Assembly (NCBI RefSeq): GCF_003934285.1
Contig: NZ_RQWJ01000003.1
Span: 124,001 to 188,000, forward strand
Source of the DNA: Brevundimonas fluminis
Lineage (GTDB): Bacteria; Pseudomonadota; Alphaproteobacteria; Caulobacterales; Caulobacteraceae
Direction: 5' to 3'
Length of the DNA: 64,000 nt
Shown here: piece by piece, positions 7,628 through 15,805 of the stretch
Numbering within the stretch: position 1 is the stretch's first letter
Layout of the letters: each line of letters starts with the position of its first letter
Made by a program: the position numbers and the translations under genes
Notes under the pieces: generated by a model
What the model was told of the DNA's origin: nothing
Database searches by the model: none
The model's input: the letters and a program-made list of their open reading frames with translations, nothing else

Positions 7628-8071
7628 TCAGCGCCGCGGCAGCAGCATCAGGGTGAAGGCCGCGCGGACCAGCTCGGTCAGCACGACGAGGGCCAGCAGC
7701 ACGTTGGCCGCGACCGCCTGCGCCCGCGCGGTCGACAGATCGAAGCTCCAGCCGAAGCGCGAGCCCAGCGCCAGCGCCGCCGCGCAGACCAGCAGCAGGC
7801 CGATCAACGCCATCAGCGCCACGTGTCCCGCCTTCAGCGCCGCGTTCAGGCTTGGGCCGTCGTCCAGATCGCGGGCGCGCTTGCGGAATAGCCAGGCTAC
7901 GACGGACGTCGCCCCAGCCTCCAGCGCCACGGCGCCGACCAGCGCGGCCAGGAACCACCAGATCAGGCCCGACAGATCGTCGGCCCGCACCGCCTGCGCC
8001 ACGTGCAGGAAATAGGCGCCCCAGACGCCGGCGCCGACCAGCAGACTGATCCAGAGGTGGACTTTTCTCAC
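7628..8071 (-). CDS. Four-helix membrane protein, conserved hypothetical
   Basis: The 147-residue product has four hydrophobic stretches, beginning with VHLWISLLVGAGVWGAYFLH, and almost no soluble domain. The GTG at 8071 is chosen because it overlaps the DUF1697 stop by 4 bp (GTGA), which implies translational coupling. Frames running further upstream give low-complexity sequence. It is the last gene of the TraB-like/DUF1697 operon. No family function recognised. Confidence 0.7.
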   Translation of the reverse strand: MRKVHLWISLLVGAGVWGAYFLHVAQAVRADDLSGLIWWFLAALVGAVALEAGATSVVAWLFRKRARDLDDGPSLNAALKAGHVALMALIGLLLVCAAALALGSRFGWSFDLSTARAQAVAANVLLALVVLTELVRAAFTLMLLPRR

Positions 8072-8610
8072 GGAACCGCCCCCACCATCTCCGCCAGTCT
8101 CGTCACCGTGTTCCAGTTCCGCGCCGTGCCCATGCCGGTCAGGCGGACCTGCGCGGCCTTCTCGGCCAGCTTCGACTGGCCGACGCCGTCGGGATGGAAG
8201 AACCACAGTGCGCCGGGCGTGACCTCGAGCCGCTCGTCACCGACGGCGAAGGCGCGCAGGGCGTCGGGCACGTCGTCCTTCACCGCCTCCTTCATGACCA
8301 TGAGCAGGGTCCGCGACGGATGCGCCACCGCCTCGGCCGGAAAGGGGCAGGCGGCGATCAGTCCGGCCCACTGAGCCGTCGTGCGGACCATGGCGGCGAT
8401 CCTGAGGCCGAAGGTCGCCTGCATGGCCGCCTCGACCTCACCTTCCAGGGCGATGGGATCGCGGTCGCTCTCGACCACCAGATTGCCGCTGGCGAGCAGG
8501 GTGCGGGGGTTCCGCAACCCCATGCGCGCCGCCATCGCGCGCTGCTCCGTCACCGGCGCGCGGACGCCGCCGGTGTTCATGCCGCGAAACAGGATGACGC
8601 GATGGCCCAT
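8068..8610 (-). CDS. DUF1697 family protein
   Basis: A 180-residue protein of the DUF1697 family, recognised by RVILFRGMNTGG near the N terminus, LASGNLVV at about 43-50 and the C-terminal ARNWNTVTRLAEM motif. The family is widespread in bacteria and has no established function. The ATG at 8610 shares a base with the stop of the upstream TraB-like gene (TGATG), and its own stop overlaps the next start, so the three genes form one coupled operon. Confidence 0.9.
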   Translation of the reverse strand: MGHRVILFRGMNTGGVRAPVTEQRAMAARMGLRNPRTLLASGNLVVESDRDPIALEGEVEAAMQATFGLRIAAMVRTTAQWAGLIAACPFPAEAVAHPSRTLLMVMKEAVKDDVPDALRAFAVGDERLEVTPGALWFFHPDGVGQSKLAEKAAQVRLTGMGTARNWNTVTRLAEMVGAVP

Positions 8611-9494
8611 CACGGACCCTCGACGTCGTAGCCGGCGGCCCGCAGCAGCGTGGGCAGACCGTCGGGACCCACCAGATGCAGCGCGCCCACGACCACGACG
8701 ACGCGCCGTTCGGTCGCCATGACTTCGATCAGGGCGGGCATCCAGCCTTCGTTCCGGGCCGTCATCATGGCGGCATACAGATGGGGCGCCTCGGCCTTCA
8801 TCATCTCCGCATCCTCGATCAGCATGCTGAGGTCGCCGGCCGCCCACGCCTCTTCCCACTCCCATGAGGTTTCAGCATCCTCGGCCTCAAGCATGTCGAG
8901 CGCCTCGACCAGCATGGCCTCCCCCTCGGCGTCCGCCATGTCGGCGAAGGCGGAGAACGAGGCGTGCAGCAGCTCCGGCGTGTCCAGCGCCAGAGTTCGC
9001 TGATCGGGCCTGAGGGACGTCTCGATCACCTGGTCCACCCCGAGCGTCCAGTCCGAGCCGCCGTCGCCGCCGACGAGGCTGTCGAGCATGAACGCCGCGG
9101 CCCACGGACGCAGAAATTTCAGTTCGTCCGCCGAGGCGCCGACTTCCGACAGGGCGGCCTCCAGCCGGGCCCAGACGTCCGCCGAGACGATCTCGTCCAG
9201 GGGCCGTTCGGCGAAGAAGTACTGGAAGTAGGGCGCGTAGAGGGCCAGTTCCTCATTCGGGTCGGCGGGGATCAACACCTCGAAGACCACCAGCTCCGCC
9301 TCCGAGACGGCCGCGTCCAGCGCCGGCGTCCGCCATTCGATGTGGTCCGGCAGGGCGTGGAGGGAGCCGACCAGAAGCATCTCGGTATCGTCGTCGGTGA
9401 CCCGCCAGACGACCGGATCCGCCCGGACCGGCCCCGCCAGCGCGGTCGCGACGTAGATGACAAGGGAGGCGAACAGGACGGGCAGGCGGGTCAT
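8610..9494 (-). CDS. TraB/GumN family protein, secreted
   Basis: Member of the TraB/GumN fold, which includes putative metalloprotease-like (Tiki-type) proteins. The usual landmarks are present: VWRVTDDDTEMLLVGSLHALP near the N terminus, with the family GS-H motif, and VVVGALHLVGPDGL near the C terminus. A signal peptide (LPVLFASLVIYVATALAGPVRA) points to the periplasm. The ATG at 9494 starts directly at the signal peptide and gives 294 residues. An ATG 21 nt upstream is the alternative. It leads a three-gene coupled operon. The substrate is unknown. Confidence 0.85.
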   Translation of the reverse strand: MTRLPVLFASLVIYVATALAGPVRADPVVWRVTDDDTEMLLVGSLHALPDHIEWRTPALDAAVSEAELVVFEVLIPADPNEELALYAPYFQYFFAERPLDEIVSADVWARLEAALSEVGASADELKFLRPWAAAFMLDSLVGGDGGSDWTLGVDQVIETSLRPDQRTLALDTPELLHASFSAFADMADAEGEAMLVEALDMLEAEDAETSWEWEEAWAAGDLSMLIEDAEMMKAEAPHLYAAMMTARNEGWMPALIEVMATERRVVVVVGALHLVGPDGLPTLLRAAGYDVEGP

Positions 9495-9546
9495 GGCGGC
9501 TCCGGTGACTTTCACCCCGGGGTCGTAGCGCGCCGCCCGGCGCGCG

Positions 9547-10410
9547 TCACCGCTTCTGACAGTCCGGGCAGAAGAAGGTGGAGCGGCCGCCCTGGACGAT
9601 GCGGCGGATCACGGGGTGGCGCTCCGAACGGCGGCAGGGCCCGCCCTCGCGGCCGTAGACGTCGAAGCGGTGCTGGAAATAGCCCTGGCCGCCGTCGGCG
9701 TTCGCGAAGTCGCGCAGGGTCGAGCCGCCGGCCTCGATGGCTTCGACCAACACGTCGCGGATCGCCATGGTCAGGGCTTCCAGTCGCGGTCGGGAGACCT
9801 TGCCCGCCGCCAGCCGAGGGGAGATGCGCGCGCGCCACAGAGCCTCGCAGACGTAGATGTTGCCCAGCCCCGAGACGATGCGCTGGTCGAGCAGGCTGAC
9901 CTTCACGTTCTGCGCCTTGCCCTTGAAGGCCGCCTTCAGGTGCTCCGCCGAGAAGGCGTTGCCCAGCGGTTCGGGCCCCAGGGCGGCGAACCAGGGGTGC
10001 GTCTCGACCTGATCGTCGGGGATCAGGCCCATGAAGCCGAACCGGCGGGCGTCGGCGAAGCCGATGCGGGTGCGGCCGGATCCCGCGTCGGCGCACAGGC
10101 TCAGGTGTTCGTGCTTGCCCGTGATCGGCGCCGGTTCCTCGAACTCCCCCAACTGGCGACCGTCCAGGGTGAAGCGGCCGGTCATGCCCAGATGCGTCAC
10201 CCAGGTCTCGCGGGTGGACAGCGGCATGAGCAGATACTTGGCCCGGCGCAGCACCCGCTCGACCCGCGCGCCGTCCAGCCGGGCGGCGAACCGGTCAGGA
10301 AAGGGAAAACGCAGGTCCGGCCGGTTGACCCGCACCGACGACAGACGCGCGCCGGTCAGCACGGGCTCCAGTCCACGGCGGACGGTTTCGACCTCGGGAA
10401 GCTCGGGCAT
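9547..10410 (-). CDS. mutM: Formamidopyrimidine-DNA glycosylase
   Basis: Bifunctional glycosylase/AP lyase that removes 8-oxoguanine and FaPy. The 287-residue protein begins PELPEVETVRRGL, placing the catalytic Pro and Glu at the mature N terminus. It has the conserved Lys in RRAKYLL (about 58) and THLGMTGRF, and ends with a zinc-finger hairpin containing GRSTFFCPDCQ. The finger is atypical: the first pair reads CRRSERH, so the second Cys ligand of the usual CxxC (or Cx4C) is missing, with Ser or a shifted His in its place. In many relatives mutM is followed by divergent ubiE-ubiB. Here an OPT transporter lies there instead. Confidence 0.95.
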   Translation of the reverse strand: MPELPEVETVRRGLEPVLTGARLSSVRVNRPDLRFPFPDRFAARLDGARVERVLRRAKYLLMPLSTRETWVTHLGMTGRFTLDGRQLGEFEEPAPITGKHEHLSLCADAGSGRTRIGFADARRFGFMGLIPDDQVETHPWFAALGPEPLGNAFSAEHLKAAFKGKAQNVKVSLLDQRIVSGLGNIYVCEALWRARISPRLAAGKVSRPRLEALTMAIRDVLVEAIEAGGSTLRDFANADGGQGYFQHRFDVYGREGGPCRRSERHPVIRRIVQGGRSTFFCPDCQKR

Positions 10411-10420
10411 GGGGTCGGTC

Positions 10421-10536
10421 GGGCTCAGGACTTGGGGCTTGGGCTCAGGCTTAGTACGGGTCCGGGAGGGTCAGGCTCAAGCGCCGCCCCGCCCCGCCGT
10501 CTCCCAAGGCTGCGACCTGAGCCCTGTGCCCTCTGG
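10421..10536. repeat. Diverged copy of the dnaA-dnaN intergenic repeat element
   Basis: Left part (10421-10454) carries GGGCTCAGG, GGGGCTTGGG and CAGGCTTAG blocks. Right part (10512-10536) carries GCGACCTGAGCCCTGTGCCCT. The dnaA-dnaN gap has the same layout: GGGCTT-type left arm, GC-rich middle, then GCGACCTAAGCCCT. This suggests a dispersed intergenic element. It fills most of the space between mutM and the OPT transporter. The match was made by eye. Confidence 0.5.
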
Positions 10537-10591
10537 TAACCACGCCCGTTTCGCGCTTACTTCCCGCTCTCTTGGGAGAGGGAATTCCGCA

Positions 10592-12640
10592 ATGACCGAC
10601 GTGCCGAGCTCCGCCGGGGGCGGGCGCCGCATCGAACTGACGCTGCGCGCGCTGGTTCTGGGCTGCCTGCTGGCGGTGATCTTCACCGCCGCCAACACCT
10701 ATCTGGGCCTTCAGGTGGGCCTGACCTTCGCCTCGGCCATTCCGGCGGCGGTGATCTCCATGGCCGTTCTGCGCGCGCTGCGCGGTTCGACCATCTGGGA
10801 GAACATGACGGTCCAGACCGTGGCGTCCGTCGGCGGCGCGATGAGCGCGATCATCTTCGTCCTGCCCGGCCTGGTCATGGTCGGCTGGTGGCTGGAGTTC
10901 CCGTTCTGGGAGTCGGTGCTGATCTGCGGCCTGGGCGGCGTTCTGGGCGTGACCTTCTCCATCCCCCTGCGCCGGGCGCTGGTGGTCAACGGCGGGCTTC
11001 CCTACCCGGAAGGCGTGGCGGCCGCCGAGGTGCTGAAGGTCGGCTCGCCGGGCGCGGAGCAGACCGAGGAGGCCGTGCGTGAGAACAAGGCCGGCCTGTG
11101 GGTCGTGATCTGGGGCGCGGTCGTCTCGGCCGCCTATGCCTTCGGCGCCGCGGCCCGGGCCTTCGCCGGCGAGGCGGCGCGGTTCGTCAGCCTGCCCGCC
11201 TCGCTGGGCGGCGGCGCGACGGGCGTCGGCGTGGGCATGCAGTTCGCCCTGCTGGGCGCCGGTCACCTGATCGGTCTGGCCGTCGGTCTGGCGCAGCTCT
11301 TCGGTCTGGCGCTGGCCTGGCTGATCGCCGTGCCGATCCTGACCAGCCCCGACACCATCGCCTGGCTGACCGCGAACGGAATTCCGTCGATCGCCACCAC
11401 GCTGGAGCCCGGCGTGGGCGCCGAGGAACTGGCGGGCACGGTCTGGGCGCGCGAAGTCCGCTTCATGGGCGCCGGCGTCATCGGCATCGCCGCCATCTGG
11501 ACCCTGATCAAGCTGGCCGGGCCCCTGATCGGCGGGGTGACCTCGGCGCTGGCGGCCAACCGCCGCCGCACGTCGGGCGAGGCGCTGGACATCACCGAGC
11601 AGGACATTCCGATCACCCGCGTGGCGATCCTGTCGCTTCTCTCCCTGGGGGCCATCGGCGTGCTGCTGGCGGTGATCGCCAACGGCATGGGGCTGGGCGC
11701 GGCGACGCCGATCCTTGTGATCGGCGGCCTCATCTACGTCGTGGTCATCGGCTTCGCGGTCGCGGCCATCTGCGGCTACATGGCCGGCCTGATCGGAAGC
11801 TCCAACAGCCCCGTTTCCGGCGTCGGCATCCTGGCCATCGTCATCGCTTCGCTGTTGATGCTGGTGGTGCTGGGGATCACCGGTCTGCCGGCCAACCCGA
11901 ACGTCGTCGCCTTCGCCCTGATCGTGACCGCCATCGTCTTCGCCGTGGCGGTCATCGCCAACGACAACCTGCAGGACCTCAAGACCGGTCAGCTGGTGGC
12001 CGCCACGCCGTGGCGCCAGCAGACGGCCCTCATCGTCGGCGTCGTCGCCGGCGCCTTGGTCATCCCCTTCGTGCTGAACCAGCTGAACGCGGCGTTCGGC
12101 TTCGAAGGCGGCCCTCCGGGGCTGGCAGACGAGCCCTTGGCCGCGCCGCAGGCGACCCTGATCTCGGCCCTGGCGCGCGGCGTCATCGCCGGCGACCTGC
12201 GCTGGGATCTGATCGGCATCGGCGCGGCGATCGGCGTCGTCATCATCATTCTGGACGAAGTGGCCCGCGCGGCCACGAAGAACCGGATCAAGCTGCCGCC
12301 GCTGGCGGTGGGCATCGGCTTCTACCTGCCGGCCGCGGTGACCTTCATGCTGGTGATCGGCGCTGTGGTCGGCTTCGTCTACAACCGCATGGTCGCCGGC
12401 CGCGCCTACGGCGAGGTGGCCAAGCGGATGGGCGTGCTGCTGGCGTCCGGCCTGATCGTGGGCGAGAGCCTGTTCGGGGTCTTCAACGCCGCGACCATCG
12501 TGGCCACGCAGAACGCCGAATGGGCCAACGTTCTGGGTCTGGCCGACACCTGGCCGGCGATGACGATCGGCATCGCCGTCTTTGCGGTCCTGACCCTGCT
12601 GCTGTACGGCTGGATCATCAACCGTTCGGCCAGGGTGTGA
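10592..12640 (+). CDS. OPT family oligopeptide transporter
   Basis: Inner-membrane proton-coupled oligopeptide/metal-chelate transporter. The 682-residue product is almost entirely hydrophobic, with about 14-16 membrane segments. It has OPT features such as the N-terminal FTAANTYLGLQVGLTFASAIPAA, the ENMTVQTVASVGG stretch, the SSNSPVSGVGILAI motif and the C-terminal VGESLFGVFNAA. The ATG at 10592 follows a GGGAGAGGG ribosome site, and longer upstream frames are shadow sequence. A perfect hairpin begins within its final codons. Confidence 0.93.
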   Translation: MTDVPSSAGGGRRIELTLRALVLGCLLAVIFTAANTYLGLQVGLTFASAIPAAVISMAVLRALRGSTIWENMTVQTVASVGGAMSAIIFVLPGLVMVGWWLEFPFWESVLICGLGGVLGVTFSIPLRRALVVNGGLPYPEGVAAAEVLKVGSPGAEQTEEAVRENKAGLWVVIWGAVVSAAYAFGAAARAFAGEAARFVSLPASLGGGATGVGVGMQFALLGAGHLIGLAVGLAQLFGLALAWLIAVPILTSPDTIAWLTANGIPSIATTLEPGVGAEELAGTVWAREVRFMGAGVIGIAAIWTLIKLAGPLIGGVTSALAANRRRTSGEALDITEQDIPITRVAILSLLSLGAIGVLLAVIANGMGLGAATPILVIGGLIYVVVIGFAVAAICGYMAGLIGSSNSPVSGVGILAIVIASLLMLVVLGITGLPANPNVVAFALIVTAIVFAVAVIANDNLQDLKTGQLVAATPWRQQTALIVGVVAGALVIPFVLNQLNAAFGFEGGPPGLADEPLAAPQATLISALARGVIAGDLRWDLIGIGAAIGVVIIILDEVARAATKNRIKLPPLAVGIGFYLPAAVTFMLVIGAVVGFVYNRMVAGRAYGEVAKRMGVLLASGLIVGESLFGVFNAATIVATQNAEWANVLGLADTWPAMTIGIAVFAVLTLLLYGWIINRSARV

Positions 12641-12659
12641 GGGGGCCGACGCCCCCTCA
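12638..12659 (+). terminator. Hairpin overlapping the OPT transporter stop codon
   Basis: TGAGGGGGC and GCCCCCTCA form a perfect 9-bp stem with loop CGAC. The left arm includes the TGA stop, and the pyrimidine-rich TTCTCTCC follows. Probably a terminator for the transporter gene, or a processing hairpin before the YeiH-like gene 15 bp on. Confidence 0.65.
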
Positions 12660-12674
12660 TTCTCTCCTGAGGCC

Positions 12675-13697
12675 ATGACGGGCGTCCTGCGCTTCCTGCC
12701 GGGCGTGCTGCTGAGCGCGGCCGTGGGCGCCCTGGCGTTCGGGGCGCAGGCGCTGGAGGCCCGGATGATGGGCCGCGCCTGGATCGAGGCGCTGGTGCTG
12801 GCCATCCTGATCGGGGCGGCGCTGCGGCTGATCTGGACCCCGTCGGAGACCTGGCGGCCCGGCATCCGGCTCAGCGCCCGCACCCTGCTGGAGATCGCCG
12901 TGGCCCTGCTGGGCGCGACCATCAGCGGGACCGCGGTGATGGCGTTGGGGCCCGCCCTTCTGATGGCCGTCGTGGCGGTGGTCGCTCTCGCCCTCATCGG
13001 CGGCTACGCCCTCGGGCGGATGCTCGGCCTGGCGCCGGCCATGGCCATGCTGGTGGCCTGCGGCAACGCCATCTGCGGCAACTCGGCCATCGCCGCCGTG
13101 GCGCCCGTGATCCGGGCCGAGGGGGAAGACGTCGCCGCCGCCATCGGCTTCACCGCCGTGCTGGGAATCGCCGTGGTCCTGCTGGTGCCCGTCGTCGGCG
13201 CCCTGGTGGGCTTCGACGCGCTGGAGACCGGGGCGCTGGCGGGGCTGACGGTCTACGCCGTGCCGCAGGTGCTGGCCGCCGCCGCGCCCGCCGGGGCTGC
13301 GGCGATCCAGCTGGGGGCGATCGTCAAGCTGGTGCGGGTGCTGACGCTGGGCCCCCTGTGTTTGATCCTGGCCCTGCTCGGGCCCGAGCGGTTCGGCGGC
13401 GAGGCGCCGGGGCGGCGGCCGCCGCTGCACCATCTGGCGCCGTGGTTCATCGTCGTCTTCCTGATCCTGACGGCGCTCAGGTCCGCCGGCCTGATCCCTG
13501 AAGCGGTCCTGCCGCCGCTGGAGGCGACGGTGACGGTGCTGACCCTCATGGCCATGGCCGCGCTGGGGCTGAGCGTCGATCCGCAGGCCGTGGTGCGCGC
13601 CGGACCGCGCACCGCGGCGACGGCGGCGCTGTCGGCCTTGCTGATCGGGGCCCTGGCCCTGGTCGCGATCCTGCTCTTGCCGCTGCCGACCGCCTGA
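12675..13697 (+). CDS. YeiH/UPF0324 family putative sulfate exporter
   Basis: A 340-residue polytopic inner-membrane protein of the UPF0324 (YeiH) family. It shows the family motif CGNAICGNSAIAAVAPVI at about residues 134-151, TVYAVPQVLAA, and KLVRVLTLGPLCL. About 10-11 membrane helices are visible. Members are proposed sulfate or organosulfonate exporters, but the substrate here is not shown. It lies 34 bp after the OPT gene and ends 2 bp before the convergent cytochrome gene. Confidence 0.9.
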   Translation: MTGVLRFLPGVLLSAAVGALAFGAQALEARMMGRAWIEALVLAILIGAALRLIWTPSETWRPGIRLSARTLLEIAVALLGATISGTAVMALGPALLMAVVAVVALALIGGYALGRMLGLAPAMAMLVACGNAICGNSAIAAVAPVIRAEGEDVAAAIGFTAVLGIAVVLLVPVVGALVGFDALETGALAGLTVYAVPQVLAAAAPAGAAAIQLGAIVKLVRVLTLGPLCLILALLGPERFGGEAPGRRPPLHHLAPWFIVVFLILTALRSAGLIPEAVLPPLEATVTVLTLMAMAALGLSVDPQAVVRAGPRTAATAALSALLIGALALVAILLLPLPTA

Positions 13698-13699
13698 GA

Positions 13700-14167
13700 T
13701 CAGTCGGCCTTGTAGGCCTCGTGGCACGACTGGCAGGCGGCGCGAACGACGGTCCACTGCGCCGCGAAGCCCGCCGCGTCGTCGGCCCGGGCCAGCTCGC
13801 CCAGCTTGCCCGCCTCGGTCGCGAAGTTCGCGGCCTTCGCCTCGAAGTCGGCGCGGTCGGTCCAGATCCCGTCCTTCGCGTCGGTGGCCTCGGCGCCCAG
13901 CGCGCCCTGACCGGTACCGGCGGGGAACATGCCGGGGATGGCCTGGCCCCAGCGGGCGACGCCGCCCGCGGCGAAGGCCTGACCTCTCACCGGGCCGCCG
14001 GCGTCGATGGTCGCCTTCATCGCCGACATGGCGGCGCCCGACAGGGCCATGGCCGCCTTGCGACCGGCGACCACGTCGGCCGCGCCCACGCTGACCGGAT
14101 CCTGCGCGGCGGCGGTCACGGATGTGCAGATCAGGCCGACGACGGCGGCGATGGCGACGGTTCGCAT
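13700..14167 (-). CDS. Cytochrome c' family protein
   Basis: Periplasmic four-helix-bundle cytochrome with one c-type haem. The 155-residue precursor has a signal peptide (MRTVAIAAVVGLICTSVTAAA) and the C-terminal haem motif CQSCHEAYK, the location typical of class II cytochromes c'. These proteins bind NO or carry electrons. The start at 14167 has a GGAGGG ribosome site 7 bases upstream. It lies 40 bp downstream of thiD on the same strand and could be co-transcribed. Confidence 0.92.
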   Translation of the reverse strand: MRTVAIAAVVGLICTSVTAAAQDPVSVGAADVVAGRKAAMALSGAAMSAMKATIDAGGPVRGQAFAAGGVARWGQAIPGMFPAGTGQGALGAEATDAKDGIWTDRADFEAKAANFATEAGKLGELARADDAAGFAAQWTVVRAACQSCHEAYKAD

Positions 14168-14207
14168 GAAGGGTCCCTCCCGAGGAACCGCCACGCTCCG
14201 CCCGAAC

Positions 14208-15020
14208 TCAGCGTTTGTCCAGCCGCTCGCGCACGGGCCAGCCGTGATCCAGCGGGCCGTGGCCGCCGCCCAGGCCCGGCGCGCGGCGGATGGCCTCGGC
14301 CACGTAAGCCCAGGCTTCCGCCACCGCGGCCTCCAGCGGCAGTCCCCGTGCAAGACCGGCGGCGCAGGCGCTGGCGAGCGTGCAGCCGGTGCCGTGGGTG
14401 TGGCGCGTCTCGACCCGCTCCCCCTCCAGGAGGGTCTCGCCCGACGGCGTCAGCAGCAGGTCGATCACAGTCTCACCCGGCACATGGCCGCCCTTCATCA
14501 GCACCGCGCGCGCGCCCAGCTTCAGGATCGCCTCTCCCGCGCGCCGCTGGCCGTCGAGGTCGCGCACCTCGATCCCGGTCAGGGCTTCGGCCTCGGGCGC
14601 GTTGGGCGTCAGCAGGGCGGCGCGGGGGACCATCAGCGACTTCACCGCCGCCACGGCTTCGACCGGCAGCAGGGGGTGGCCGCCCTTGGCCACCATGACC
14701 GGATCGACGATGGCCGGGGCTTGTGCGCGGTCGAGAATGGCGGCGACCGTCTCCACGACCTCGACCGAGCCCAGCATGCCGGTCTTCACCGCGTCCGCAC
14801 CGATGTCGTCCAGCACGGCGTCGGCCTGGGAGGCGATCAGGTCGACGGGCAGGGGATGCACGGCGTGGACGCCCAGGGTGTTCTGGACCGTGATCGCGGT
14901 GACGGCGGTGGCGGCGAACCCGCCGAGCAGGGTCACGGCCTTCACGTCGGCCTGAAGTCCCGCCCCGCCGCCGGCGTCGGAACCTGCGATTATCAAAACC
15001 CGGCCGAGATTTGAGGTCAT
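14208..15020 (-). CDS. thiD: Hydroxymethylpyrimidine/phosphomethylpyrimidine kinase
   Basis: Phosphorylates HMP and HMP-P in thiamine biosynthesis or salvage. The ribokinase-fold product (270 residues from the ATG at 15020, 273 from a GTG at 15029) shows IIAGSDAGGGAGLQADVK at the N terminus, VDPVMVAKGG in the middle and the ATP-site motif HTHGTGCTLASA. All are standard for ThiD. It lies downstream of a DUF486 gene (about 30 bp gap) and upstream of cytochrome c'. No thiamine riboswitch was noticed. Confidence 0.95.
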   Translation of the reverse strand: MTSNLGRVLIIAGSDAGGGAGLQADVKAVTLLGGFAATAVTAITVQNTLGVHAVHPLPVDLIASQADAVLDDIGADAVKTGMLGSVEVVETVAAILDRAQAPAIVDPVMVAKGGHPLLPVEAVAAVKSLMVPRAALLTPNAPEAEALTGIEVRDLDGQRRAGEAILKLGARAVLMKGGHVPGETVIDLLLTPSGETLLEGERVETRHTHGTGCTLASACAAGLARGLPLEAAVAEAWAYVAEAIRRAPGLGGGHGPLDHGWPVRERLDKR

Positions 15021-15056
15021 CCGCGCCACATGGACCGCGCCCGCCTCTCCGGCAAG

Positions 15057-15410
15057 TCAGCCCGGGATCGGCGCCCTGAACACGAAGAAGGCGCCGGCGG
15101 CGATGAGGGCGAAGCCGACGGCGTGGTTCCAGGTCAGCTTCTCGCCCAGCCAGAGCACCGAGAAGGCGGCGAACACGATCAGGGTGATCACCTCCTGCAT
15201 CGTCTTCAACTCGGCCGCCGAATAGACCTGGTGGCCGATGCGGTTGGCGGGCACGGCGAACCAGTACTCGAAGAAGGCGATGCCCCAGCTGATCAGCACC
15301 AGCGCCCAAAGAGGGCGGCCGTCGACCTTCAGATGGCCGTACCAGGCGAAGGTCATGAAGACGTTCGACACGATCAGCAGCAGGATCGGCGCGAGGTGCG
15401 GCATGCTCAT
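15057..15410 (-). CDS. DMT-like small membrane protein, DUF486
   Basis: A 117-residue, four-helix inner-membrane protein of the DUF486 family, distantly similar to small multidrug resistance proteins. Recognisable parts are FMTFAWYGHLK, ISWGIAFFEYWFAVPANR and the C-terminal HAVGFALIAAGAFFVF. The start is 15410 or 15404. It is divergent from the arsR operon, and a perfect palindrome in the 80-bp gap could control both directions. Transport substrate unknown. Confidence 0.88.
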   Translation of the reverse strand: MSMPHLAPILLLIVSNVFMTFAWYGHLKVDGRPLWALVLISWGIAFFEYWFAVPANRIGHQVYSAAELKTMQEVITLIVFAAFSVLWLGEKLTWNHAVGFALIAAGAFFVFRAPIPG

Positions 15411-15464
15411 GGATCGCCCATGCCGCAGGGGCCGGCGGTCGGCAAGCGATGTAGGATTGCCATG

Positions 15465-15478
15465 CAGCAATATTGCTG
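15465..15478. promoter_or_regulatory. Perfect 14-bp palindrome, probable ArsR-type operator
   Basis: CAGCAATATTGCTG is a perfect dyad in an AT-rich patch 12 bp before the arsR start codon, between the divergent DUF486 and arsR genes. ArsR/SdpR-type repressors bind short AT-centred dyads near their own promoters. The site is well placed to block the arsR promoter or ribosome access. Binding is inferred. Confidence 0.65.
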
Positions 15479-15490
15479 TAGGGTGATGTT

Positions 15491-15805
15491 ATGAATCTCG
15501 CCGCCCTCCACGCCCTGGCCGAACCGAACCGCCTGGCGATGCTGAACATGCTCGCGTCCGGCGAGCGGCCGGCGGGCGACTTCGTGCGCGCCCTGCCGAT
15601 CGCCCAGCCGACGGTGTCGAAGCATCTGGGCGTCCTGAAGGACGCCGGTCTGGTGACCGTGCGCAAGGACGGGACGCGGCGCCTCTACAGCCTCGACCCC
15701 CGGCCGCTGGCCGAGCTGGACGCCTGGCTCGAGACCTATCGCCGCTTCTGGCGTGACCGGCTGGAGGCGCTGGAGGCCCATCTGGCCAGGGAGTTTCCGC
15801 AATGA
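15491..15805 (+). CDS. ArsR/SmtB family transcriptional regulator
   Basis: A 104-residue winged-helix repressor of the ArsR group usually found before SRPBCC genes. It has ALAEPNRLAMLNMLASGE at the N terminus, the recognition helix region QPTVSKHLGVLKDAGLV at about 38-54 and the wing RKDGTRRLYSL. No metal-binding CxC in the helix is present, so it is not a classical arsenic sensor. Its stop overlaps the SRPBCC start by 4 bp. The palindrome just upstream suggests self-repression. Confidence 0.93.
   Translation: MNLAALHALAEPNRLAMLNMLASGERPAGDFVRALPIAQPTVSKHLGVLKDAGLVTVRKDGTRRLYSLDPRPLAELDAWLETYRRFWRDRLEALEAHLAREFPQ

Noticed and set aside
10451-12997. Minus-strand open frame of about 850 codons opposite the OPT transporter
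   Set aside because: Composition is His/Asp/Gln/Gly/Arg-rich shadow sequence typical of high-GC antisense frames. The plus-strand product is a clear transporter.
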